Below are positions 25,253 through 34,897 of a stretch of DNA of 63,660 nucleotides, one piece after another. The position numbers were made by a program, and so were the translations under genes. Origin of the DNA: an uncultured Oscillospiraceae bacterium (GTDB lineage Bacteria > Bacillota > Clostridia > Oscillospirales > Ruminococcaceae). The notes under the pieces are model-generated. The model worked only from the letters and a program-made list of their open reading frames with translations. It had not been told where the DNA came from and did not search any database. Numbering within the stretch: position 1 is the stretch's first letter; each line of letters starts with the position of its first letter. The stretch covers positions 1-63,660 of the forward strand of contig CAUDDP010000005.1 in NCBI GenBank assembly GCA_958448395.1, in the 5' to 3' direction.

Positions 25253-27418
25253 TCACAATACCTGCATCATTGCCTCTATGATAGACGGTGCATACCAAGT
25301 CAAATTTTTCCGATTCAGCAAACCAAATTCTTTTTCCGTACCATTATCCCAGACAAAGCAGGTAATGCCATGTGCCTTTGCACTCTTCACATAATATGCA
25401 TAATAGTCTGCCCGTATGCTGGTATTATTCTTATTGACCGCACCAAACTCATCCAACAACACCGGCACGCCCTTACTGATGAAGGTATCTGCAAGGTACT
25501 GGAAGTTGGTATCCAACTCCTGTTTATCTGCCTCGCTGCCCCATTCAGAACGGGGATCGTCTGTTCCACAGAAATCCCACGGAGCATAGCTGTGAATCGA
25601 CACAGCTATGTGGTCATCCTTCGGCACTTTTACTGCACTGACGGCTTCTTTGGTAATGGACTGTGCATGAGAACTGATGATCAACGTTCTGTCTGCATTC
25701 AAGCCGCCTGTTGCCCGAACGGTATCGACAAATGCCTGATATAGCTGGTTGATGACATCCCGCTCTTCTGGTGTACCACCGCTCCACTCTGTGGAAGAGC
25801 CAATCACACGAGGTTCATTCATCCCCTCAAACACCAAATGATGATCATAGTCTGCAAACCGTTCACTCAGCTGTTTCCAAATGGCGGTCAGCGTTTCTGT
25901 TACTGCTGCCTGTTCGCTATAAGTCGGATGCAGCCAGATGGCATCATCATGGTGCACATTCAAAATGACATACAAATCGTCGTCCATCGCATAGTCTACC
26001 ACTTCCTGTACTCTATCCAGATAAGCGGCATCAATCACATGGTCAGCGGAGAGATGTTCTCCCCAGGTGACAGGAATCCGAACCGCATTAAACCCTGCTG
26101 TTTTCACCGTGTCGATCATTGCCTTTGTAGTTTTCGGATTGCCCCAACCGGTTTCATTGTCACTGCTGTCTGTGTCGTAACTATCTAAGGTATTGCCTAA
26201 GTTCCAGCCGATTTTCATATCTGCCACAATCTCTGAGGAAGTCATTTGATTGACCTGCTCCGAAGACACAGCCGCGTTGCCCTCCTGTTTCACCTCTCCG
26301 GCTTCCGATTGGTCAGACGGTGTTGTTTCGATCTTAGTAGAAATTCCTGTGCTGTTGCTGTAGCGAACAGAAACCTTATCCAATGTAATCATTGCCTGAT
26401 TGCTCCACCAGTAACCCAGCATGATTTCACCATCTGCGTCCAAATAATCTTTGATTTCCTCTGGTACGATCCATGTCAGGGAAACACTGGAGTCTTCTGT
26501 GAAAACTACCACATTGCCGGTTTGATACCAGTTCTTGTCTGTTTCTGCCGGACAGCCACTCTTCAGGGAAACACCAAACGCACCTGTAAACTTACCCAAT
26601 GCTCCACTACTGCTGACATCAAACGTCACCGTTTGCAGGGTGTCTTCTTCTTCGATCAAGTCAGAAAGTGGAATACGAGCAGTGTTGACCGCCTCACTGT
26701 CAGAGCTTAAAGTCTGATTATATAACATTGCCGCCGGACTGGTTTCTGCGGTACCATCTACCGGAACTTCTGCGGTTCTGGTATAAGTGCAGACAATGCT
26801 GCTCAGCTTAACCTGCTGCAATTCACTCCACCAATAACCAATCAGCACCTCCCCGTCAGCATCCACATCTGCTGCGACATCTGTCGGTACATTCCAAGTG
26901 ATTTCTGCATATGCACCATTGACACGCTGTTCAAAATCATCCGACTGATACCAACCCTTGTCCGTTGCTGTCTTGCTGTCTTCCTTGACAGAAATTCCAC
27001 AACCGCCCTTATAATTTACCATATCCGAGGTATCATCCGGTGCATAAAAAATAAAGGTAAAGGATTGTATCACATCGCCTTCCTGTATGAAGTCTGTCAG
27101 GGTGTGCTTGTAGGTATTTTCGCCGTCTCTGTCCAACAGAACATTTAATTCATTGACTTCTGCACCCAATGTACTGGAAACCACTTCCGTTGGACTGACG
27201 TGTTCGGTGGTAGTTTCCGCAGATTCTGTTGTTGCAACCGCTGTTGTTGTCTCTGCACGGGTTTCTTCCTGTTCCGCTTCTGTCGCAGCGGCTGTCTGTG
27301 CAACCGTAGAAGAAACATCGCTGTTTTCCTCCTTGCTGCTGCATCCTGCAAATGTTGTAACTGCGAGCAAGCCTGCCAGCAGACAGGGGAGGGTTCGTTT
27401 TCCTTGATGCCATCTCAT
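25253..27418 (-). CDS. GH5 endoglucanase-type lipoprotein with two tandem beta-domains
   Basis: 721-residue surface lipoprotein. A signal peptide ends in lipobox FAGC (Cys25), then comes a Thr/Glu-rich linker. Two related beta-rich domains follow (about residues 85-225 and 230-370); both share GWYQ/NWYQ, a TWxVP strand and DADGE(V/I)(L/M)xGYWWS, and they are probably carbohydrate-binding. The glycoside hydrolase family 5 catalytic domain (about 395-721) begins IGWNLGNTLDSYD, resembling subfamily 4. The acid is Glu535 in NEP and the nucleophile Glu657 in LDEFG. It has no dockerin, so it is membrane-anchored rather than cellulosomal. It lies downstream of a GtrA gene on the same strand. Confidence 0.88.
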   Translation of the reverse strand: MRWHQGKRTLPCLLAGLLAVTTFAGCSSKEENSDVSSTVAQTAAATEAEQEETRAETTTAVATTESAETTTEHVSPTEVVSSTLGAEVNELNVLLDRDGENTYKHTLTDFIQEGDVIQSFTFIFYAPDDTSDMVNYKGGCGISVKEDSKTATDKGWYQSDDFEQRVNGAYAEITWNVPTDVAADVDADGEVLIGYWWSELQQVKLSSIVCTYTRTAEVPVDGTAETSPAAMLYNQTLSSDSEAVNTARIPLSDLIEEEDTLQTVTFDVSSSGALGKFTGAFGVSLKSGCPAETDKNWYQTGNVVVFTEDSSVSLTWIVPEEIKDYLDADGEIMLGYWWSNQAMITLDKVSVRYSNSTGISTKIETTPSDQSEAGEVKQEGNAAVSSEQVNQMTSSEIVADMKIGWNLGNTLDSYDTDSSDNETGWGNPKTTKAMIDTVKTAGFNAVRIPVTWGEHLSADHVIDAAYLDRVQEVVDYAMDDDLYVILNVHHDDAIWLHPTYSEQAAVTETLTAIWKQLSERFADYDHHLVFEGMNEPRVIGSSTEWSGGTPEERDVINQLYQAFVDTVRATGGLNADRTLIISSHAQSITKEAVSAVKVPKDDHIAVSIHSYAPWDFCGTDDPRSEWGSEADKQELDTNFQYLADTFISKGVPVLLDEFGAVNKNNTSIRADYYAYYVKSAKAHGITCFVWDNGTEKEFGLLNRKNLTWYAPSIIEAMMQVL

Positions 27419-27439
27419 ATTGCATGTTCCTTTCTTTCC

Positions 27440-27925
27440 TTAAGACGATGTTGTCTGGGAATCGGGTTCCCGCTTCTTAAAGACAAATAATTTACTAAAT
27501 GCATAATTTACTAACAGAATAATCACCTGTGCAGCAATGGTCACAAGATACTTGTTCCAGCCAAGAATACTAATGCCTAACACACTGATGCCCCAGTCTA
27601 AAAAGAAGGACGCCCCTCTTGCCGCATAAAAGGAGAGAAATTCTGTCCAAAAGGCTTTCTTTGTCCGTGTTTTACTCTGAAAGACATACTTTTTGTTCGT
27701 AAAAAATGCAAATGTCACAGCACAGATCCAAGAAAATATCGTACAAATCGTAACAGAAAGCTTGCCTTCTCCTAAGAAATGCATCGGCACCAGCTTTGTT
27801 ATCATGGAAACCAATGTGGTCAGTGCCCCATAAAAACAGTACAGCAATCCCTTTTCATATTTGAAATAGATGGTTTGAATGGGCTTTGGCATATGCCTTA
27901 CCACCCATAAAATCAATTGATTCAT
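27440..27925 (-). CDS. GtrA family membrane protein
   Basis: 161 residues with four hydrophobic segments, the GtrA layout. The first includes YCFYGALTTLVSM, a later one FAFFTNKKYVF is the family signature, and the last is LVNYAFSKLFVF. GtrA proteins help move polyprenyl-linked sugars or act in wall glycan modification. I chose the ATG at 27925 because the upstream in-frame ATG lacks a ribosome site. It ends 22 bp before the GH5 gene starts. Confidence 0.85.
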   Translation of the reverse strand: MNQLILWVVRHMPKPIQTIYFKYEKGLLYCFYGALTTLVSMITKLVPMHFLGEGKLSVTICTIFSWICAVTFAFFTNKKYVFQSKTRTKKAFWTEFLSFYAARGASFFLDWGISVLGISILGWNKYLVTIAAQVIILLVNYAFSKLFVFKKREPDSQTTSS

Positions 27926-27977
27926 GAAACCTATCTCACACCTTTCTAAAAATTTGATATTTTTTCGATTCTTTCCC

Positions 27978-28006
27978 TTGCTTATTTGCAGAAAATGTGG
28001 TACGAT
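27978..28006 (+). promoter_or_regulatory. Promoter of the CorC/HlyC gene
   Basis: TTGCTT (27978-27983) and TACGAT (28001-28006) are 17 bp apart, 36 bp upstream of the ATG at 28043. Confidence 0.55.
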
Positions 28007-28042
28007 ATTGTCATACATTTTATCAAAAATACGGAGGATATT

Positions 28043-29287
28043 ATGATTGTCGTTTTACTCATCCTGCTGGTGCTGTCCGCTCTGTTTTCCAGTTCGGAAA
28101 CAGCTTTTGCCAGCGTCAACAAAATTCGGCTCAAGGCAATGGCGGATCAAGGGGACAAGCGAGCCGGAACTGCTCTCAAAGTGGCAGAACGCTATGAAGA
28201 TGCCCTAACTGCCATTCTGGTCGGCAATAATATTGCCAACATTGGTTCCTCTTCCTTGGCAACCGTTCTGTTCACGCAGTGGATCGGTGATGTAGGGCCT
28301 GCTGTTGCAACCGTAGTTATGACCATTCTGGTGCTCACGTTTTGCGAAGTCCTGCCGAAATCCTATGCAAAATCTCATGCAGAATCCTTGGCATTGCATT
28401 TTGCAGCCGCTCTTTCCGGTTTTACCCTATTGATGACACCGTTTGTCAAAATTTTTGATCTGATGTCCAAGGCATTCCGCCCGAAAACCGAAGCACCCAG
28501 TGTGACAGAAGACGAATTGAAGTATATCATTGACGAAATTGAAGAAGAAGGCGTACTGGAGGAACAGGAAAGCGATCTGGTTCTGTCCGCCCTGCAATTC
28601 GACGAGACAACGGTCAATGATATTTTGATTCCAAGAGTGAAAATTGTTGGGGTTTCCAGTGAAGCCACGATGGAGGAAATTTGTGACATGTTCCTGCACA
28701 GCCACTTTTCCCGTTTCCCAGTCTACGAAAAAAGCATGGACAATATCATTGGCATGATTACCAGCCGAGACTTTTTCCGCCTGGAACACGGCATGTTCCA
28801 CTCGGTTTCTGAAATCTTACAGGATGTAATCTACATTCCTGCAACGAAACCCATCAGCGACAGTCTGAAGGAAATGCAGCGTTCCAAAACACATATGGCA
28901 GTGATTGTAGATCAATATGGTGGAACAAAAGGCATTGTGACACTGGAGGATATCATCGAAGAATTGGTTGGTGACATCTATGACGAAAGCGATGAAATTG
29001 TACATGAATTTATCCGCACGGAACCACATTGCTATACCATTGTAGGAACATTCAGCATTAGCGATATGCGAGATGCATTGGATGAGGTGGATATTCCCGT
29101 TCAGATGCCGGAGGCTTCCTCCACCTCTGTCGGTGGTTGGGTGACAGAACTACTCGGACACATTCCGGAAGTCGGAGAAACCATACAAGTAGAAACATTC
29201 CTGTTCAAGGTACTGGAAACGGATAACCAGTCTGTCACAAAAATTGCTCTGCAAGTCCTACCGGCGAACGAATCAGAAACCACATAA
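28043..29287 (+). CDS. CNNM/CorC (HlyC) family transporter
   Basis: 414-residue ion transporter of the CNNM/CorB group, thought to extrude magnesium or cobalt. The N-terminal DUF21 domain (about residues 1-175) has helices with SSSETAFASVNKIRL. A CBS pair follows (about 195-315), containing LIPRVKIVGV and the second-repeat VDQYGGTKGIVTLEDIIEELVG. A CorC_HlyC domain ends the protein. GGAGG lies just before the ATG at 28043. It converges on a CorA-type magnesium channel gene, so the pair may balance import and export. Confidence 0.9.
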   Translation: MIVVLLILLVLSALFSSSETAFASVNKIRLKAMADQGDKRAGTALKVAERYEDALTAILVGNNIANIGSSSLATVLFTQWIGDVGPAVATVVMTILVLTFCEVLPKSYAKSHAESLALHFAAALSGFTLLMTPFVKIFDLMSKAFRPKTEAPSVTEDELKYIIDEIEEEGVLEEQESDLVLSALQFDETTVNDILIPRVKIVGVSSEATMEEICDMFLHSHFSRFPVYEKSMDNIIGMITSRDFFRLEHGMFHSVSEILQDVIYIPATKPISDSLKEMQRSKTHMAVIVDQYGGTKGIVTLEDIIEELVGDIYDESDEIVHEFIRTEPHCYTIVGTFSISDMRDALDEVDIPVQMPEASSTSVGGWVTELLGHIPEVGETIQVETFLFKVLETDNQSVTKIALQVLPANESETT

Positions 29288-29319
29288 ACAGACAACAGGC
29301 TCTCTGCAAATACAAACAG

Positions 29320-29360
29320 AACAGGCTTCCGCAAACACAGCGGTTGCCTGTTTTTTATTT
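29320..29360. terminator. Terminator between convergent CorC- and CorA-type genes
   Basis: AACAGGC (29320-29326) pairs with GCCTGTT (29346-29352) with an inner CCGC/GCGG pair. A TTTTTTATTTTTTC tail follows on plus and overlaps the corA stop codon. Confidence 0.75.
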
Positions 29361-30284
29361 TTTCTTGTATTTCAATAAAATCAAAGCCGTCAGTACGGTG
29401 GCTGCAACTGCAATCACAGTTGGAAACCAAGTATGTTCTGCAAACGGTAAATCCAATGTATTCATCCCATAGAAACTAAACACCATGGTAGGAATTGCTA
29501 AGATAATCGTAACAATGGTCAACCGCCACATAATAATATTGACATTATTGGAGATCACAGAGCTGCACGCATCCACCATATTCGCAAGAATGCTGGAGTA
29601 GATGCTCGCCATTTCCTCCGCCTGTTTCAACTCAATCAATACATCCTCCAGCAAATCCTGATCATCCTCATAGAGTTTAATCAGCTTGCCACGCAAAATT
29701 TTATTCATTGTGGCATCATTTGCCTTGAGAGAGGTGGAGAAATAGACCAGTGACTTTTCCAGCTCCATCATTTGCAGTAACTGCTGATTCTTCACCGCTT
29801 TGTGCAGCTCCCGTTCCAGTGCATTAGAGGCTTTATCAATTTGTTTCAGGTAAATCAGATAAGTAGAAGTCAACTGCATAATGAGACGCAATACAAATTG
29901 TGTACGAAAACTGGTTTGTACATTCCGCTGTCGACCATCCACCATATCTTCCAGCACTTTATTCTCCCGTAGGGAAATGGTAAACACCAGTTGATCTTTA
30001 ATAATGATGCTCATTGGCATGGTATAAAAAACAATCGTATCGTTTTTCTGAATTTCTGAAACAGCAGTATCTACAATAATCAGTGTCTGGGTATCCTCCC
30101 GTTCCACACGAGAAGATTCTTCTTCATCCAGTGCGGATTTGATAAAATCACTGTCCAGACCGAAGTCTTCTATTAACATTTTCCGTTCCTGTGCCGTTGG
30201 GTCAATCACAGAAACCCAGCAGCCAGCTTCCGGTGCATTGCACGCAATCAAACGATTCTGTATGGTTTTGTAGTAGGAAATCAA
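29355..30284 (-). CDS. corA: CorA family divalent cation transporter
   Basis: 309-residue magnesium channel subunit. A long cytoplasmic funnel with helical stretches ends in two membrane helices (about residues 245-265 and 280-300), and the selectivity motif YGMN lies between them. I place the start at the TTG at 30284, where AAAGGCGGG is six bases upstream and the product begins MISYYKTIQNRL, like relatives; an upstream ATG at 30341 has no ribosome site. A promoter is visible at 30439-30467. Confidence 0.9.
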   Translation of the reverse strand: MISYYKTIQNRLIACNAPEAGCWVSVIDPTAQERKMLIEDFGLDSDFIKSALDEEESSRVEREDTQTLIIVDTAVSEIQKNDTIVFYTMPMSIIIKDQLVFTISLRENKVLEDMVDGRQRNVQTSFRTQFVLRLIMQLTSTYLIYLKQIDKASNALERELHKAVKNQQLLQMMELEKSLVYFSTSLKANDATMNKILRGKLIKLYEDDQDLLEDVLIELKQAEEMASIYSSILANMVDACSSVISNNVNIIMWRLTIVTIILAIPTMVFSFYGMNTLDLPFAEHTWFPTVIAVAATVLTALILLKYKKK

Positions 30285-30438
30285 AATTGTCCCGCCTTTC
30301 TGCAAAGACGAAACCAATGCTGCGGTGCTCCCTCTTTGCAATGTTATTTTGTATTATCATCCATCGTTGGGGATAGGGATCCGCTCGCATGATGTTTCCT
30401 CCATTCTGTTTTTGATTCGGGTTGACAACACCCTTTTT

Positions 30439-30467
30439 ATTATAGCAAACTTCTGCTGAAATAGCAA
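30439..30467 (-). promoter_or_regulatory. Promoter of corA
   Basis: On minus, TTGCTA (30462-30467) and TATAAT (30439-30444) with 17 bp between. The leader of about 150 nt precedes the TTG start. Confidence 0.65.
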
Positions 30468-30525
30468 GGGCGGAATTTGTTTTTTACTGGATTTTCACCG
30501 AAAGAAACGGATTGTGGGAAAGAAA

Positions 30526-30556
30526 AACAGACGCTGCAAGAGCATCTGTTTTTCAA
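30526..30556. terminator. Terminator after the DUF4364 gene
   Basis: AACAGACGC (30526-30534) pairs with GCATCTGTT (30542-30550), one G-T pair, with T tracts on both strands. Confidence 0.75.
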
Positions 30557-30608
30557 AAATATACAATTATCCACGGATAGAGAAGCTACTCCCCGTCATT
30601 TCTCCACT

Positions 30609-31205
30609 TTAAGATTTTGCTTGTTCTGCTGATTCTTCCTCCCGATTGGAAAAAACCGCCTCCAGCACCTTCCCATAAAAGTTAGCTGGATTCCGCATAA
30701 TCTGCGTGCCAAGGTATCTTGCCTGCTTTAAATCCGGTGCATATAGCTTTAAATCCATCAAATCACTCTGCAAGTCCAAATACCGTACCTGCACATGATA
30801 GCCTTTTTTCAGCGGCACATAAGAGATTTTCACCTCTTCCCGCCGTTTCTGCTGCTTAAAATACTGCTTTGCCTCAAAGAAAATCTTATCCCGATATGGC
30901 TTCGCCACATATTCTTTCAGCTGCTTGGCACACTCCGCACCCGTTTCCGTCAAATAAAACCAGTCATGTCCATCCGCATCCTGTTTCAATAAAAGCGAAC
31001 CGTTTTTTTGCAGGTAGGTAATCGCCTCCTGATAGAAAAAATAATTGATGATGTCCGTCCCTACTGCAATATCATACAGCTGCGTTGGGGAGATTGGTTT
31101 ATCCAACTGCTCCAGCAAACAACAAATTAAAATATTCGCCATATGGGTGTCCATCAGCGGCGGTGTTGCAATCTGCGACATTTTCAATAAATTTTCATCC
31201 TGCAT
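30609..31205 (-). CDS. DUF4364 family protein
   Basis: 198 residues. The N-terminal half (about 20-90) looks like a winged-helix domain (ILICCLLEQLDKPISPTQLY, then YLQKNGSLLL and YLTETGAECAK). The C-terminal half is predicted beta-rich and matches what I recall of DUF4364, a clostridial family of presumed regulators. GGAGGG precedes the ATG at 31205. It follows aroC by 26 bp on the same strand and is probably the last gene of the aroBAC operon. Confidence 0.72.
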   Translation of the reverse strand: MQDENLLKMSQIATPPLMDTHMANILICCLLEQLDKPISPTQLYDIAVGTDIINYFFYQEAITYLQKNGSLLLKQDADGHDWFYLTETGAECAKQLKEYVAKPYRDKIFFEAKQYFKQQKRREEVKISYVPLKKGYHVQVRYLDLQSDLMDLKLYAPDLKQARYLGTQIMRNPANFYGKVLEAVFSNREEESAEQAKS

Positions 31206-31230
31206 CAACGGTTCCCTCCCTCATAAAAAT

Positions 31231-32322
31231 TTAGAAATGCGGATAATCCATCATATGGGATAACAATGCAATATTCACAGCTGCCTCTACACAGGGTACC
31301 GCTCTTGGTACAATACAAGGGTCATGCCTGCCGTGAATCTGTAAAACTTCATTTGTACCAGCACGAAAGTCCACCGTTTCTTGTTGCTTTGCAATGGACG
31401 CTGTTGGTTTGATTGCCACACGCATCATAATTGGCATACCAGAAGAAATGCCGCCCAAAATGCCGCCGTGATGATTGGTTTTGGTCTTCACATGTCCATT
31501 TTCATCCATATAAAACGGATCATTATTCTGGCTGCCAACCATCTCTGCCACTTGGAAACCGGCACCAAACTCCAGACCCTTTACAGCAGGGATACCAAAA
31601 ATCAGCTGTGCAATGGTATTTTCTAATCCTTGAAACATTGGTGAACCAACACCTGCCGGCATATTAACCACCGCACACTCAATCAAGCCACCCAGCGATT
31701 CCCCGCCCTTTCTGGCATTGCGAATGTCTTCCTGCATTTTCTCACCCTGTGCATCATTGATGACAGGAAAAGATTTTTCCCGTACCGCCAGAATATCGGC
31801 TCTGGATACTTTAGTCTCTGAAAATGCATCGTCCTCTATCCCATGTACTGCTGCAATATGAGCCCCTGTATAGATGCCACGGCGTTCCAGAATCTGTCCG
31901 CAAACCGCACCCGCAAAGCAAAGCGGTGCGGTCAGTCTGCCGGAAAAATGTCCGCCACCCCGTACATCCTGAAAACCACGATACCGCATCGCACCTGTGT
32001 AATCTGCATGTCCCGGACGTGGCAGCCGTTCTAAATTGCTGTAATCCTTTGAACGAGTGTCTGTATTCTGAATCATTGCACAGAGCGGCACACCTGTTGT
32101 CCGGTTCTTCAGCATACCAGACTGCACCTGCGGCAAATCCTTTTCGCTTCTTGGGGTAGTCGTTCCATCTTTTTTTGGTGCTCGCCTTGCCATGAACTGC
32201 AAGACCTTCTCCATATCAATATACTCCCCTGGCGGTAAGTTGTCAATCACCACGCCAATGGACGGACCGTGCGACTCTCCAAAGATAGAAATCGAAATCC
32301 GGTTATTCCAAAACGATGACAT
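31231..32322 (-). CDS. aroC: Chorismate synthase
   Basis: 363-residue FMN-dependent enzyme of the last common step to aromatic amino acids (EPSP to chorismate). Signatures: FGESHGPSIGV near the N-terminus, RPGHADYTGAMRY, the FSGRLTAP stretch and C-terminal RHDPCIVPRAVPV-like residues. The ATG at 32322 is preferred, eight bases after AGGAGG. It overlaps the end of aroA by 20 bp. Confidence 0.96.
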   Translation of the reverse strand: MSSFWNNRISISIFGESHGPSIGVVIDNLPPGEYIDMEKVLQFMARRAPKKDGTTTPRSEKDLPQVQSGMLKNRTTGVPLCAMIQNTDTRSKDYSNLERLPRPGHADYTGAMRYRGFQDVRGGGHFSGRLTAPLCFAGAVCGQILERRGIYTGAHIAAVHGIEDDAFSETKVSRADILAVREKSFPVINDAQGEKMQEDIRNARKGGESLGGLIECAVVNMPAGVGSPMFQGLENTIAQLIFGIPAVKGLEFGAGFQVAEMVGSQNNDPFYMDENGHVKTKTNHHGGILGGISSGMPIMMRVAIKPTASIAKQQETVDFRAGTNEVLQIHGRHDPCIVPRAVPCVEAAVNIALLSHMMDYPHF

Positions 32323-33547
32323 GAGCATTTCCTCCTAATCGGTTATAGTCTTCATAAAACTGCGGATACGATTTTTCGACGCATTCGCCGCCCTGAATCA
32401 CAACGGGGGCAGTACATCTGGTTGCAGCAATGGCAGCACACATCGCAATCCGGTGATCGCCATAGCTGTCGATTCTGCCTCCCTGTAACCGTTCTACTGG
32501 CTGAATCTGCAAGCCGTCATCAAACGGCGTGACATTTCCACCAAGCCGGTTCAACAGTTCCGAAGTGGCAAGCAGTCGGTCACTCTCCTTGATTTTCAAC
32601 CGTGCTGCACCACGAATCACAGACGGCTGTGTACCGAATGTCGCCAACACTGCCAGAATGGGCACCAAATCTGGAATATCTGTTGCATCCACCTGTATGC
32701 CTGCTGGCTTGTGATTACACTTATTATACCACATCTTTTCTGCAATTTCAATGATGATTTTATCACCCTGTACACTATCGGGGTTTAGATTGGTCATGGT
32801 AATATGATTTCCAATCGCATTTGCCACTGCAAAAAATGCTGCCTGTGAATAATCCCCCTCTACTGCACCGTCACAAGCATGTGCTGTTTGTCCGCCTGAA
32901 ATATGATAACCGTCTGCCGTTTCTGTCACGCAAAAACCAAACTGCTGCATACAGGCAATGGTCAAATCCACATAAGGTTTCGATTGCAATGGGGACAACA
33001 TGACAATGTCAGAATCCCCTGCCAGCAACGGTAACGCAAACAACAAACCAGTGACATACTGAGAGGAAACATCGCCCTCTAAATAATAGGTACCGCTTTG
33101 CAGTTGCCCCTGTATGGTAAACGGCATTGTATTGGCATAATCAAATGTAATACCGTTTCGGGAAAGCTCCCGTACATAGGCAGTGATGGGACGCTGTGGC
33201 AGCCTGCCCCGTCCATGAAACGTTGCTGTCACGCCGAGAGCAGCCGCAACCGGAATCAAAAACCGCAGGGTGGAACCGCTTTCACAGCAGTCTATCTCTG
33301 CTGTCTTTGCCGTCACAGCACCGCCAATCCCCGTGACAGTAATAGTACTGCCGTCTGTATGAAAAATTGCACCCAACGCAGACAATGCCTCCATGGTTGC
33401 TGTAATATCTTTGGAGAAGCTAACCTTCTCAATTACAGACGTACCCTCCGCCAGAGCCGCACAAATCAGCATCCGATGTGTCATACTCTTAGAGGCTGGA
33501 ATGGAAACTGTTCCGCTGAGGGTACGGGGGTCTACTTGAATATTCAT
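32303..33547 (-). CDS. aroA: 3-phosphoshikimate 1-carboxyvinyltransferase (EPSP synthase)
   Basis: 414-residue enzyme that joins shikimate-3-phosphate and PEP. Motifs: ASKSMTHRMLICAALA, SGSTLRFLIP, the GDYSQAAFF loop, KESDRL and DHRIAM. Its ATG forms an ATGA overlap with the aroB stop and has GGAGG seven bases before it, pointing to coupled translation. The first active-site loop reads CCESGSTLRF where GNAGTxxR is common, as in class II or divergent enzymes. Confidence 0.95.
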   Translation of the reverse strand: MNIQVDPRTLSGTVSIPASKSMTHRMLICAALAEGTSVIEKVSFSKDITATMEALSALGAIFHTDGSTITVTGIGGAVTAKTAEIDCCESGSTLRFLIPVAAALGVTATFHGRGRLPQRPITAYVRELSRNGITFDYANTMPFTIQGQLQSGTYYLEGDVSSQYVTGLLFALPLLAGDSDIVMLSPLQSKPYVDLTIACMQQFGFCVTETADGYHISGGQTAHACDGAVEGDYSQAAFFAVANAIGNHITMTNLNPDSVQGDKIIIEIAEKMWYNKCNHKPAGIQVDATDIPDLVPILAVLATFGTQPSVIRGAARLKIKESDRLLATSELLNRLGGNVTPFDDGLQIQPVERLQGGRIDSYGDHRIAMCAAIAATRCTAPVVIQGGECVEKSYPQFYEDYNRLGGNAHVIVLE

Positions 33548-34593
33548 GCATTTTCCTCCATCCATGCTGCAAACTCCGTCACAGAAGCCGTGCGAATTTC
33601 TGCCTTTCCAGCAGTTTCACAGACAATATACCGCAGTCGGTTACCAGCACGTTTCTTATCCACACCACAAAACGGCAGCAGTTCTGCCACAGAAACCGGA
33701 ACAGACGTCGGCAGGTGGTACGCTTTCAGACAAGCTTTTAAAGCGGCAGTCTGTTCTGGGGCACAGGTCTTCTCTGCCATCAGGCACATGCCAATGGCAA
33801 CTGCACTGCCATGTGAGTAAGTCTCATAGTGATAATAGCCCTCAATGGCATGTCCAAGCGTATGCCCATAGTTGAGAATCATTCGTTCTCCCGTGTCGAA
33901 CTCATCTGCCTCTACCACATCCCGTTTGATGGAAATGCAGGTACAGATGACCTCTTCTAAAACAGAAAAAATATTCTCCTGTGTATGTGCTGCCAACAGA
34001 TCAAACAGTTTGGCATCCCGAATCATACCATACTTGACCACTTCGCCCATACCGTCTGAAAAAATTTCTGGCGGCAATGTCCGCAGGGTATTGGGATCAC
34101 AGAGTACACAGGACGGCTGTTTAAATGCACCCACTAAATTCTTTCCACCCCTCAGGTCAATGGCAGTCTTTCCGCCAACAGAAGAATCCACCTGTGCCAA
34201 CAACGTGGTAGGAATCTGAATGAAATCCATACCACGCAGGTAAGTTGCCGCTGCAAAACCGGCAAGATCCCCGACAACACCGCCGCCAAGTGCAACAATG
34301 GCATCCGTTCGGGTAAACTGTTTTTCACAGAGAAAGTCGTAGACATCCAATAACGTCTTTGCACATTTAGAGGCTTCCCCATTCGGGAACACAAAAATTT
34401 CTGTCCGAAAGCCAGCCTTCTCCAAAGAAGCCACAACCACATCGCCGTAGAGCTTCTGCACAATATCATCTGTAATCACTGCAACAGAGGCAGCTTTCGT
34501 TGTCTGCCGAATATAACTGCCACAGTCGGCAAGGAAACCGTTCTGCACATAAATGGGATAAGTCCGGCTGGCATGTACTGTAATTGTTTTCAT
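33544..34593 (-). CDS. aroB: 3-dehydroquinate synthase
   Basis: 349-residue NAD- and metal-dependent cyclase, the second step of the shikimate pathway. The NAD-binding GGGVVGDLAGFAA and the catalytic region GGKTAIDLRGGKNLVG are clear, as are metal ligands in VEADEFDTGERMILNYGHTLGHAIE. First gene of the aroB-aroA-aroC operon, driven by a perfect consensus promoter at 34637-34665. Confidence 0.96.
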   Translation of the reverse strand: MKTITVHASRTYPIYVQNGFLADCGSYIRQTTKAASVAVITDDIVQKLYGDVVVASLEKAGFRTEIFVFPNGEASKCAKTLLDVYDFLCEKQFTRTDAIVALGGGVVGDLAGFAAATYLRGMDFIQIPTTLLAQVDSSVGGKTAIDLRGGKNLVGAFKQPSCVLCDPNTLRTLPPEIFSDGMGEVVKYGMIRDAKLFDLLAAHTQENIFSVLEEVICTCISIKRDVVEADEFDTGERMILNYGHTLGHAIEGYYHYETYSHGSAVAIGMCLMAEKTCAPEQTAALKACLKAYHLPTSVPVSVAELLPFCGVDKKRAGNRLRYIVCETAGKAEIRTASVTEFAAWMEENA

Positions 34594-34636
34594 GGTATCT
34601 CTCTTTTCCGCACTGTTTTATGCACTTATTTTCTTT

Positions 34637-34665
34637 ATTATACCGTTTTTCCGTTCCGCTGTCAA
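34637..34665 (-). promoter_or_regulatory. Consensus promoter of the aro operon
   Basis: On minus, TTGACA (34660-34665) and TATAAT (34637-34642) with 17 bp between. It is 43 bp above the aroB ATG. Confidence 0.85.
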
Positions 34666-34708
34666 CAAGCGATGTCCGTTGGAATAGAATTTTCCCCTTC
34701 TGCTCCTG

Positions 34709-34879
34709 ATGAAAATCCATTTTTGCATTTCCCCTCACCAGCTTGACCGCAGTTGCCTTCGGCGTGCAGTCGTTTCTCGCCCTTGAGGGCATCCAATGCC
34801 CCATCTTTTCTATTCCATAACGGTGAGTGAACTGTTTGCGGCGTGCAGTCGCTCTATCATTTGAAAATGAATTTCCGTG
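34709..34879. mobile_element. Internally deleted MITE-like element, subfamily 2
   Basis: The ends are GAAAATCCATTTTTGCATTT (34711-34730) and TGAAAATGAATTTCCGTG (ending 34879), inverted relatives of the subfamily-2 ends. CAGCTTGACCGCAGTTGCC is kept, but the CGGACAGCGG core is missing, so about 200 bp have been lost. GGCGTGCAGTCG occurs twice, which suggests deletion or rearrangement between short repeats. Confidence 0.6.
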
Positions 34880-34897
34880 AAAAAGCGGAAAAAACGC

